Below, one piece after another: positions 39,387 through 47,334 of a DNA stretch of 57,533 nt. The position numbers and the translations under genes were made by a program. The stretch lies in assembly GCF_015209505.1 (NCBI RefSeq), contig NZ_JADEYC010000043.1, positions 1 to 57,533 of the forward strand. Direction: 5' to 3'. The notes beneath the pieces are model-generated. The model did not search any database. It had not been told where the DNA came from and saw nothing but the letters and a program-made list of their open reading frames with translations. Source of the DNA: Saccharopolyspora montiporae (GTDB taxonomy: Bacteria; Actinomycetota; Actinomycetes; Mycobacteriales; Pseudonocardiaceae). Every line of letters starts with the position of its first letter. Within the stretch, counting starts at the first letter, position 1.

Positions 39387-41725
39387 CCCACGAGTCCGCA
39401 CCGGACGCCGGTGATCCGCAGCGGCACCGGATCGTGCTCGTGGCCAAGACGAACGAGGGGGCGTTGCGCTCGCTGGCGCACGCCGACGGCCTGGTGCGGC
39501 GCGGCCACCGGGTCAGCGCGGTGCTGCCCAGCGGAGACGGCCGGTTGCGCGAGGGGCTGCGGGCCCGCGGGATCCCGATCGCCGACTGCGGGTTCGACTT
39601 CCGGTTCCGCGATCCGCTGCGGACGTTGCGCGCCCTGCGCGAGCTGCGCGGGATCCTGCGCACCGAGCAGCCGGACGTCGTCAACAGCTACATGTACGGT
39701 GCGGCGCTGGCGAGCCGCCTGGCCGGGGTCGGCACCGGGATCCGGCGCACGCACATGGTCGGCGGACCGCTGCACCTGGAATCCGGCCCCGTCCGGTTCG
39801 CCGAGAAGTATCTGTCCGCACTCGACACGTTGACCATCGCCACGTCCGACCACGTCGCCCGGCGCTACCGCGCGCTCGGACGCGGTCCCGCCGATATCGC
39901 CACGGCCTTCCAGGGCTGCGATCTGGAGCGCTTCCGCCCGGCGAACCCGTCCTGGCGCAGCGCGGTGCGCGAGCAGCTGGGCATCGGCGACGGGGAGTTC
40001 GTCGCGGTGCTGGTGGGTTTCGTCTACGCGCCGAAACGCATCGTGCACCGCGGTCGGGGTATCAAGGGCCATGAACACCTGCTCGCCGCCTGGTCCGAGT
40101 TCCGCGTGCGGCACCCGAAAAGCCGGCTGCTGCTGGTCGGCGGCGGCTGGGACGAGGCGGGCGAGCAGTACCGGCAGCGGTTGCTCGCGCGATTCCCGGA
40201 CGGACGGCGCGGGGTGCACTGGCTGGGCAGTCGGGACGACGTCCGCGACTACTACGCCGCGGCCGACATCAGCGTGTCCCCGTCACTGTCCGAGAACCAC
40301 GGAGCGGCCATGGAAGCCTGCGCCATGGGCGTGCCCGTCGTCGTCAGCGATGCGGGCGGGCTGCCCGAGGCCGTGGACGGCAACGGGTGGGTCGTCGCCC
40401 GCGGGGACGAGCGCGCGCTGGCCGACGCCCTGGAACACGCGTGGCAGGAGCACGAGGGCGGTCGGCTCGGGGCGCTTGGTGCGCGCGCCCGGGACGTCGC
40501 CGAAGCGAAGTTCGACGCGCGGGCCAACGCCGACCGGGTGGCCGAGATCCTGGAATCCTGCGCCCGCCCCGCTCCCGCGCTGTTCGCCGAAACGCGCTGC
40601 ACGGCCTACACCGGCGGGGGCTGGGAGTGCGGTGACGGTACCGCGGACGTCGTGGCCGGGGAGCTGCTGCCGGCCGGCGACCGCGTCCGGTTGGTCGCGC
40701 GCACCCGGCAACAGGAGGGCGCCGGTCCGCAGCAGCACCGCTTCGACCTGGTCGCGCTACCGGACTACCGCGGTCCGGCCGGGCTGTTGCGCGCGCTGCC
40801 GCGGCTCGTTCCGGCGGTGCTGCGCGCCGTGCGCGATTCCGGCCCGGTGGTGGCCCGGCTTCCCGGCCCGGTCGGCGCGCTGGCGTGCGCCTGCTGCGAT
40901 CTGCTCGGCAGGCCCTACGCCGTCGAGCTGGTCGGCGACCCGGAGGGAGTGCTGCGCTCGGGTGCCGCGGGGCGGACCGGGAGGTGGTTCGCCCGCCCGG
41001 CGGCGGCGCTGACCCGGCGCGCGGTCCGGCGCGCCGCCGCGGTGCGCTACGTGACCGGTCAGACCCTGCAGCAGCGCTATCCGGCGGGTCCGGGCAGCGA
41101 CGTGTTGGCCGCCTCCCGGGTGCGGCTGGACCGGGCCGATCTCGCGGGCCCGCGCCGCTTCCCGACCGGACCGGTGCAGGTGGCGGCGGTGGGCAGCCAA
41201 GCCAACGCGTACAAGGGCCACGACGTACTGCTGCGTGCCGTGCGGGTGCTGCGGGATGCCGGCGTCGATGCGCGCGCCATCCTCGTCGGCGGCGGTGCGA
41301 CGCAGCCCGAGCTGGTCAACCTGGCCGCCGCGCTCGGGCTGACCGGGTTCGTGCGGTTCGCCGGCCGGATCGCCGACCGCGGCGAGCTGTTCGGGGTGCT
41401 GGACTCCGCGCACCTGCTGGCCATGCCCTCGCGGACGGAGGGCATGCCCCGAGCGCTGCTGGAAGGCATGGCGCGCGGACTGCCCGCGGTGGGGACCGCG
41501 GTCGGCGGTATTCCCGAGCTGCTCGACGCGGAGTGCCTCGTGCCCGTCGACGATCACGTCGCCGTCGCCGTGGCCGTGCGCAGGCTGCTGGACCGGCCCG
41601 ACCGCTGGGAGCAGCAGTCCGCCCGCAACGCCCGGATCGCTGCCGAATACGCGGATCCGGCCCGCCACGCGCAGATCCGGGACTGGGCGGCGCGGCTGCC
41701 CGAGCGCTGCGCAGGTGCGCGATGA
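39332..41725 (+). CDS. Fused double GT4-family glycosyltransferase
   Basis: A single 797-residue frame contains two complete GT-B glycosyltransferases. The N-terminal unit (about 30-415) carries SPSLSENHGAAMEACAMGVP with the EX7E pair at 321-329. The C-terminal unit (about 435-790) carries SRTEGMPRALLEGMARGLP with EX7E at 703-711. The usual length of a GT4 enzyme is 350-420 residues. ATG 39332 is preceded by GAGGAGG at four bases and lies 55 bases inside the preceding gene. The frame is continuous through the junction, so this is a true fusion or a pair translated as one; both active sites look intact. It would add two consecutive sugars. Confidence 0.88.
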   Translation: MAAGHAKPIARGECADALTHESAPDAGDPQRHRIVLVAKTNEGALRSLAHADGLVRRGHRVSAVLPSGDGRLREGLRARGIPIADCGFDFRFRDPLRTLRALRELRGILRTEQPDVVNSYMYGAALASRLAGVGTGIRRTHMVGGPLHLESGPVRFAEKYLSALDTLTIATSDHVARRYRALGRGPADIATAFQGCDLERFRPANPSWRSAVREQLGIGDGEFVAVLVGFVYAPKRIVHRGRGIKGHEHLLAAWSEFRVRHPKSRLLLVGGGWDEAGEQYRQRLLARFPDGRRGVHWLGSRDDVRDYYAAADISVSPSLSENHGAAMEACAMGVPVVVSDAGGLPEAVDGNGWVVARGDERALADALEHAWQEHEGGRLGALGARARDVAEAKFDARANADRVAEILESCARPAPALFAETRCTAYTGGGWECGDGTADVVAGELLPAGDRVRLVARTRQQEGAGPQQHRFDLVALPDYRGPAGLLRALPRLVPAVLRAVRDSGPVVARLPGPVGALACACCDLLGRPYAVELVGDPEGVLRSGAAGRTGRWFARPAAALTRRAVRRAAAVRYVTGQTLQQRYPAGPGSDVLAASRVRLDRADLAGPRRFPTGPVQVAAVGSQANAYKGHDVLLRAVRVLRDAGVDARAILVGGGATQPELVNLAAALGLTGFVRFAGRIADRGELFGVLDSAHLLAMPSRTEGMPRALLEGMARGLPAVGTAVGGIPELLDAECLVPVDDHVAVAVAVRRLLDRPDRWEQQSARNARIAAEYADPARHAQIRDWAARLPERCAGAR

Positions 41726-42789
41726 CACCGCCGACCGTCGTGCACGTGCTCGGCAGTCTCGGCCGGGGCGGTGCCGAGCACGTGCTGCTGGACGTGCTGC
41801 GCACCCTCGACGACGGGGAGTTCCGCACGGTCTGCCTCACCCTGGCCGGGCGGCAGGGCGAGTTGGCGCCGCGCTTCCGGGAAGCCGGAGCCGAGACCGC
41901 CGACGTCCCGCTGCACCCGGTGCCGACCTTCCCGGTGCGGCTGTTCGCGCGGCTGCAGGCGGTGCGTCCGGACGCGGTCGTCTCGCACGTGGGGCTGCCC
42001 AGCGGGCTGGTGCTGGCCGTGGCCGCGCTGGCGCGGGTACCGCACCGGGTCGCGCACGTGCACAGCGAGGGCGACGGCAGGACCAGCACCCGGGCACGCA
42101 TCCTGCAACGCCGTGCGCTGCGCCGGCTGCTGCGGTGCGCCGCGACCCGGATCACCGGGGTCACCCCGGGTTCGGTGACCTTCGCCGGCGGTGCGCTCGG
42201 CGCGCCGCACTGCGCGGTCGTGCCCAACGGGGTGGACCTGGACCGGTTCGCCTTCGCCGGCCCGCGCCCGGATGGACCGCCGGTGCTGGTGCACATCGGA
42301 CGAGCCGCGCCGGAGAAGAACCGGGGTTTCCTGCTGCGGATGCACGCGGCGCTGGACGGCCGGGCCGTGCTGCGCCTGGTCGGCCCGGGTGGCACCGCGG
42401 ACCTGCAGGCCGCCGACCCGGACTTCGCCCGCAGGCCCGGTCTCCTGGTGCACGGGGCGACCGACCGGGTCGAGGACGTGCTCACCGGTGCCGCCGTGCT
42501 CGTGCTGCCCTCGCTGCGTGAAGGGCTGCCCGGTGTGGTGTTGCAGGCCCTGGCCAGCGGTGTCCCGGTGCTGTCCGCGGATCTGCCCGGGGTGCGGGGT
42601 GTCGCCGAGGTGACCCCGGGCGTGCGGGTGCTGCCGCTGTCCGCGGGGCCGCGGGCGTGGGCCGCGGCCGCACTGGAACTCGCGGCGTGCAGCGCCGAAC
42701 GGCGCGCGGAGATCGCCGCGGCGTTCCGCGCTTCGCCGTTCGACCTGCGCGATTGCGCGACCGCGTGGCGGCGGCTGTGGACGGCGTGA
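41722..42789 (+). CDS. GT4-family glycosyltransferase
   Basis: This 355-residue GT-B enzyme has VVHVLGSLGRGGAEHVLLDVL at the N-terminus (the GGAE acceptor loop) and VPNGVDLDRF at the domain linker. RAAPEKNRGFLLRMHAAL is the start of the donor domain, and LPSLREGLPGVVLQALASGVP contains the donor-binding EX7-type motif (the second Glu is replaced by Gln in LREGLPGVVLQA, a common variant). It overlaps the fused transferase by four bases and the polymerase by four bases. Confidence 0.9.
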   Translation: MTPPTVVHVLGSLGRGGAEHVLLDVLRTLDDGEFRTVCLTLAGRQGELAPRFREAGAETADVPLHPVPTFPVRLFARLQAVRPDAVVSHVGLPSGLVLAVAALARVPHRVAHVHSEGDGRTSTRARILQRRALRRLLRCAATRITGVTPGSVTFAGGALGAPHCAVVPNGVDLDRFAFAGPRPDGPPVLVHIGRAAPEKNRGFLLRMHAALDGRAVLRLVGPGGTADLQAADPDFARRPGLLVHGATDRVEDVLTGAAVLVLPSLREGLPGVVLQALASGVPVLSADLPGVRGVAEVTPGVRVLPLSAGPRAWAAAALELAACSAERRAEIAAAFRASPFDLRDCATAWRRLWTA

Positions 42790-44132
42790 CGGCCCTGCGC
42801 GCCGGTGCGCCCGCGGTGGTCGCCGCCGCGGCCGCGCTCGCGATCGGCGACGACACCGGGATCGGGTCGCTCGCCGCGCTGTTCGCCGCGGTGTGGGTGG
42901 TGTCGCTGGCCTGCCTGGTGCACGGCAGACCGGAGGGCGTGCTGCGCCCGGCAGCGGCCTACCTGGTCGTCTTCGGCCTGTTCCACGGCGGACTGCTGGT
43001 CGCCGTCGGTGTTTTCGGCCAGGACGTCTACCCGGTGTCGGACACCTCGTGGCTGCACACCGGGTACGCGCCCGAGGCCGTGCGGCTGGTGGTCCTGGCG
43101 ATGGGTGCGTTCGCCGCGGTCGCCGGCCTGCGTCGGGCACCGGCGCCGGTCGGACCCGTCGAGCCCGGGCAGCGGGAACGCCGGGCGCTGGCCACGGTGG
43201 GCCTGGGCCTGCAGTTGGCCGGTACGGCGCAGTTCCTCGCCGCGGTCCCCGGGCTCGGGTCGGGGCTGCTGGCCGGTGGCAACTACCAGGACTACGTCGC
43301 GGCCAACCAGTCCAACGGCGGCCTCGGCTACGGGTACCTGCTGCTGGCCCTAGGGCCGGTGCTGGCCGTGGCCGCGGGCGGGCGGGCCCGCAGCTGGTCG
43401 TGGGCGCTGTTCGGTGCGTTCGCGGTGCTGGCCCTGGCGATCGGCAACCGCGGTGAGGTGCTGTTCCCGCTGGTCGCGCTGCTGGTGGTGGAGGCCCGGC
43501 GCGGTAGGCGCGTGCCGCGGTCCTGGCTGTGGCCGGGCGCCGCGGCGGTGCTGGTCCTGATCACACTGGTTCGCCAGTTCCGCGGTCAGCTCGGGGTTTC
43601 CGCCGCATCACCGCTGGATGCCGTTGCCGAGATGGGCTTTTCGCTGCGCCCCACGACGATGGTGCTCGGTTGGCACGCGGCCGGTGAACCGTTCCGCGGC
43701 GGTATCACGTTCATCGGTGTGCCGGTGCGCGCGCTGGAGAAGCTGTTCGGGGCGCCGCCGGACGCGGAGTCCTATGACGACCGGCTGTTCAACGTGGAGA
43801 TCATGGAGCGGGTCGGGCCGATCGGCGGCTCGCCGGTCGCCGAGGGGTACCACAACTTCGGCGTGCTCGGACCCGTGCTGGTGCTGATGGTGATCGCGCT
43901 GCTGGTCACCGTCGCGGAACGCGGTGCCGGGAGGGTGTTCGCCGACGCGCGGCTCGGCGTGGTGCTGGTCCCGCTGCTGGAGAACGTGCGCAACAGCGCG
44001 GCCAGCGTCGCCGTGCACATCGGCATCGGTGTGCTGCTGTTGGCGGCCGTGCACGCCTGGGTCGGTCTCCGCGGCGGGCCCGCCGCGCGGCCGCCGGACC
44101 ACCCGCTCACCGGGGTGGTGGGGACCCGATGA
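42786..44132 (+). CDS. O-antigen-polymerase-like (Wzy) membrane protein
   Basis: This 448-residue protein has 11 or so hydrophobic segments and a large extracytoplasmic loop (about 275-370) with charged and aromatic residues (ESYDDRLFNVEIMERVGPIGG), the usual Wzy layout. The conserved sequence is weak in this family, so the call rests on topology and position between glycosyltransferase and flippase genes. The start GTG 42786 overlaps the preceding stop (GTGA). Its product polymerises lipid-linked repeat units at the outer face of the membrane. Confidence 0.75.
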   Translation: MTALRAGAPAVVAAAAALAIGDDTGIGSLAALFAAVWVVSLACLVHGRPEGVLRPAAAYLVVFGLFHGGLLVAVGVFGQDVYPVSDTSWLHTGYAPEAVRLVVLAMGAFAAVAGLRRAPAPVGPVEPGQRERRALATVGLGLQLAGTAQFLAAVPGLGSGLLAGGNYQDYVAANQSNGGLGYGYLLLALGPVLAVAAGGRARSWSWALFGAFAVLALAIGNRGEVLFPLVALLVVEARRGRRVPRSWLWPGAAAVLVLITLVRQFRGQLGVSAASPLDAVAEMGFSLRPTTMVLGWHAAGEPFRGGITFIGVPVRALEKLFGAPPDAESYDDRLFNVEIMERVGPIGGSPVAEGYHNFGVLGPVLVLMVIALLVTVAERGAGRVFADARLGVVLVPLLENVRNSAASVAVHIGIGVLLLAAVHAWVGLRGGPAARPPDHPLTGVVGTR

Positions 44133-45397
44133 CCGGAGTGCGCCCGGGAGTGCTGGCGCCGGTGGTGGCCGCGAACGCGGTGCAGCTCGTCTCCGGATCG
44201 TTGGCCGCGCTGGTGTCCACCCTCGTGCTCGGTGCCGAGCAGCGCGGTGTGGTCGTGCTGGGGGTGACCATCGGCGGTGCGGCGGGGCTGCTCGGTGGGC
44301 TGGGCACCGGGAACGCGGTGCGCCACGCGTTGCCCCGCTGCCTGCCGGAGGAACGCGCGGGCCTGGTCGCGACGTACTCGTGCTGCCTGCTGGTCGGCAC
44401 GGTGCTCGGCGCCGCCGGGGCGTGCATGGCCGCCGCGGCGTCGGGTGCGCTCATCGGCGCGGGACTCGGTGATCCGGCCGTGGTGCTGGCCACCGGGTTG
44501 TTCGGCGCCGGGCAGGTCCTGCTGCAGCAGATCAACGACCTCTGGTACGCCGACGGGCTGTTCCGCCGCGGCAGCGCCGGTTCGGCAGCCGCCCGGTTCG
44601 CCGGGCTGTGCGCCGGGGTGCTCGCGCTGCTGGCGTCCGGTGGTGCGGCCGCGTTCCTGTTCGCCCAGGCCGCGGGCACGGTCGCCGTCGGGATCGGGCA
44701 GCTGGTGCAGCTGCACCGCGCGGGGCTTTTCGCGCTCTCCCGGCCGGATCCGGGGCGGCTGCACCGGTTGCTGCGCCGCGGTGCGGCCTCGCTCGGCATG
44801 TCCGGCGGCCTGCTCGTGGCGTCGCGGGCCGACCGCTACCTGCTGGGCGTGTTCGCCGGTCCCGCCGCGGTCGGCGTGTACGCGCTGGCCGGCACGTTGG
44901 CCGAATTGGCGCGGGTGCTGCCGACCGGGGTGGGGCAGCTGTTCCTGCGGGATGCCGCCGTGGGTTCGGGATTGCGGGCCAAGCGGGCGGCGCTGCGGAC
45001 CGCGATGCTCGGCGGGGTGCTCACCGCCATCGGGGTGGGCATCGCCGGGTGGCTGCTGATCGTGCCGATCTTCGGCGCCGAGTACGGCTCCGCACGCCGG
45101 CTGCTGCTCGTGCTGCTGGTCGCCGAGCTGTGCTTCGCCCCGTTCGCGGTGGCCGGGCGCGGTCTGCTGGGTGCGGGTCTGCACCGGGCGGCTGCGCGGA
45201 TCGGGCTGGTCGCCGCGCTGGTGTCCGGCGGCGTCTACCTGATCGCGGTGGGCGCGGCCGGTGCCGCCGGTGCCGCGGTCGCGTCCGTGCTGGTCTACGC
45301 CTGGCTGTCCGGCTGGTCGTGGTCCCGGCTCACCCCTCGCACGACCGCATCGGCCGCTGAAGCCGGTGTGCCGACGAGCGCGCAGGAGGACCGATGA
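44129..45397 (+). CDS. Polysaccharide flippase (Wzx/MATE-like)
   Basis: This 422-residue protein has 12 hydrophobic segments in a MurJ/Wzx-type arrangement, with VVAANAVQLVSGSLAALVST at the start and ASRADRYLLGVFAGPAAVGV in the middle helix pair, which matches the polysaccharide-biosynthesis PF01943/PF13440 style. It would flip lipid-linked repeat units across the membrane. It is joined by four-base overlaps to the polymerase upstream and the aminotransferase downstream. Confidence 0.85.
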   Translation: MTGVRPGVLAPVVAANAVQLVSGSLAALVSTLVLGAEQRGVVVLGVTIGGAAGLLGGLGTGNAVRHALPRCLPEERAGLVATYSCCLLVGTVLGAAGACMAAAASGALIGAGLGDPAVVLATGLFGAGQVLLQQINDLWYADGLFRRGSAGSAAARFAGLCAGVLALLASGGAAAFLFAQAAGTVAVGIGQLVQLHRAGLFALSRPDPGRLHRLLRRGAASLGMSGGLLVASRADRYLLGVFAGPAAVGVYALAGTLAELARVLPTGVGQLFLRDAAVGSGLRAKRAALRTAMLGGVLTAIGVGIAGWLLIVPIFGAEYGSARRLLLVLLVAELCFAPFAVAGRGLLGAGLHRAAARIGLVAALVSGGVYLIAVGAAGAAGAAVASVLVYAWLSGWSWSRLTPRTTASAAEAGVPTSAQEDR

Positions 45398-46593
45398 ACG
45401 AACTCGCTGTCGACGGTGCCGCGCCGGTGCGCAGCACCGCTTTCCCGACGTGGCCGGTGTTCGGCGCCGACGAGATCGCGGCGGCCTGTGAGGTGCTGCG
45501 TTCCGGCAGGGTCAACCGGTGGACCGGGGAACACGGCGCGGCTTTCGACGCCGAATTCGCCGCGGCCGCGGGCTGCCACTGGGCGGTATCGGTCGCCAAC
45601 GGGACGCTGGCCCTGGAGATCGCGCTGCGGGCGCTCGGCGTGTCAGCCGGCGACGAGGTGATCGTGCCGGCTGCGACGTTCGTGGCCACCGCCTCGGCGG
45701 TGGTGCAGTGCGGTGCACGCCCCGTGTTCGCCGACGTCGACCTGCGGACCCAGTGCCTGCCGGTGGAGGCCGTGGAACGCGTGCGCACCCCGCGCACGGT
45801 CGCGGTCATCGCGGTGCACCTGGCGGGCCACCCGGCGCCCGCGGACGAACTGGCCACCTATGCGCACGATAGAGGCCTGTGGCTGGTCGAGGACTGCGCG
45901 CAGGCGCACGGCGCCCGGCTCGGCGGGCGCGGGGTGGGCACGTTCGGGCACGTGGCGACCTGGTCGTTCTGCCAGGACAAGATCATCACCACCGGTGGCG
46001 AAGGTGGGGCGGTCACCACCGATGACGCCGCGCTGGCCCGCCGCTGCTGGGAGATCAAGGACCACGGCAAGAGCTGGCAGCGGTGGACGGAGTCGTCCTC
46101 GCCGGGCGCGTTCCGCTGGCTGCACGAGCGCATCGGCACCAACGCCAGGATGACCGAACTGCAGGCGGTGATCGGACGCGTTCAGCTGTCCAAAATGGAT
46201 GGTTGGGTGAAGCGGCGGCGCGCCAATGCCGCGTTCCTGCACGATCAGCTGTCCGGTATCGACGCGCTCCGCCTGCTGATCCCGGAACCGGGCGTCGAGC
46301 ACAGCTACTACCGCTACTACGCGCACGTCCGGCCGGAGCGGCTGCGCCCCGGTTGGGACCGCGACCGGATCGCGGCCGCGCTGCTGGCCGAGGGGGTGCC
46401 CAGCGGTGCGGGCGGTTGCAGCGAGGTCTACCGGGAAGGCGCGTTCCGCCGCGGGAACCGCGCCCGGCTGCCGCACGCCGCGCAGCTCGGCCGGACATCG
46501 CTGGTGCTGCCGGTGCACCCCGCGCTCGCGCAGCCCGACCTGGTCGACGTCGTGACCGCGGTGCGCCGGGTCTTCGCGGGGGCCCAGCGATGA
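45394..46593 (+). CDS. DegT/DnrJ/EryC1 family sugar aminotransferase
   Basis: This 399-residue fold-type I PLP enzyme has SVANGTLALEIALRALGV for PLP phosphate contacts, VIVPAATFVATASAVVQCGA, DVDLRTQCLP, EDCAQAHGA with the PLP-ring aspartate, and FCQDKIITTGGEGG with the Schiff-base lysine. The family transaminates 4-keto (or 3-keto) nucleotide sugars; PglE is a member. The last base of the flippase overlaps its start, and its own end overlaps the phosphosugar transferase. Together with the PglD-like and PglC-like genes it suggests a 4-amino or 4-acetamido sugar in the polymer. Confidence 0.92.
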   Translation: MNELAVDGAAPVRSTAFPTWPVFGADEIAAACEVLRSGRVNRWTGEHGAAFDAEFAAAAGCHWAVSVANGTLALEIALRALGVSAGDEVIVPAATFVATASAVVQCGARPVFADVDLRTQCLPVEAVERVRTPRTVAVIAVHLAGHPAPADELATYAHDRGLWLVEDCAQAHGARLGGRGVGTFGHVATWSFCQDKIITTGGEGGAVTTDDAALARRCWEIKDHGKSWQRWTESSSPGAFRWLHERIGTNARMTELQAVIGRVQLSKMDGWVKRRRANAAFLHDQLSGIDALRLLIPEPGVEHSYYRYYAHVRPERLRPGWDRDRIAAALLAEGVPSGAGGCSEVYREGAFRRGNRARLPHAAQLGRTSLVLPVHPALAQPDLVDVVTAVRRVFAGAQR

Positions 46594-47333
46594 TCGCGCG
46601 GCGGAGACCGGGCGACGGTCCGGTGCGGCGGGTCTGCGACGTGTTCGGTGCGGCGGGCTTGCTGCTGGTGCTGTCCCCGCTGCTGGCGCTGACCGCATCA
46701 GCCGTGCTGGTCGTGCTGGGGCGGCCGGTGTCTTTCCGCCAGCAGCGGTGCGGGCGCGGGGGAGGGGAGTTCACGATCCTCAAGTTCCGCACGCTGCGCG
46801 CCGCCGAGCGCCCGGACCAGCCGGACGCGGAGCGCACGACGCGGCTGGGTGCCGTGCTGCGCGCCACCGGCACCGACGAACTTCCCCAGCTGGTCAACGT
46901 GCTGCGCGGCGAGATGAGCTTCATCGGGCCGCGTCCCGCGTTGCCCGAGCACGTCGGCAACTACGATCGCAGGCAGACCGGCAGGCTGGCCGTGCGTCCG
47001 GGCATCACCGGCTGGGCCCAGGTCCGCGGGCGCAACGCGCTGAGCTGGCCGGAGCGCATCGAACTCGACCTCGACTACATCCGGCGCCGCGGCCTGCTGT
47101 TGGACCTGCGGATCCTGATGCTGACCGCGGTGGTCGTCCTGGTGCCGCGCGGCGTGGTCGGCCCGGGCGGGGTGAACCGCGGAATGCCCGCCCCGGGCGA
47201 GGATTCCGGCCCGCGGGACCCGCATCGGGCGGGACGGCACCGCGCCGATCTCCGGGACGGGTGGACCCCGGCCGCACCGGGCGGTGCCGACATCGCCCGG
47301 CACCGCCGCGATGACGAGCCCGCGGTGCGCTGA
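46590..47333 (+). CDS. PglC-type undecaprenyl-phosphate phosphosugar transferase
   Basis: This 247-residue monotopic transferase has a single hydrophobic membrane element (about 20-42), followed by the bacterial sugar-transferase domain: FTILKFRTLR, TDELPQLVNVLRGEMSFIGP and RPALPEHV, then VRPGITGWAQVRGRN and the LDLDYIRRRGLLLDLRILM helix. It starts the lipid-linked oligosaccharide by transferring a phospho-sugar to undecaprenyl phosphate. It lacks the long N-terminal multi-pass domain of WbaP-type enzymes. The last 40 residues are disordered and basic. It ends one base from the convergent PTS EI gene. Confidence 0.92.
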   Translation: MIARRRPGDGPVRRVCDVFGAAGLLLVLSPLLALTASAVLVVLGRPVSFRQQRCGRGGGEFTILKFRTLRAAERPDQPDAERTTRLGAVLRATGTDELPQLVNVLRGEMSFIGPRPALPEHVGNYDRRQTGRLAVRPGITGWAQVRGRNALSWPERIELDLDYIRRRGLLLDLRILMLTAVVVLVPRGVVGPGGVNRGMPAPGEDSGPRDPHRAGRHRADLRDGWTPAAPGGADIARHRRDDEPAVR

Positions 47334-47334
47334 G

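Noticed and set aside
39332..41725. Two separate glycosyltransferase genes with a hidden stop
   Set aside because: No stop codon is present in frame between the domains, and no good internal ribosome site is seen; kept as a fusion.
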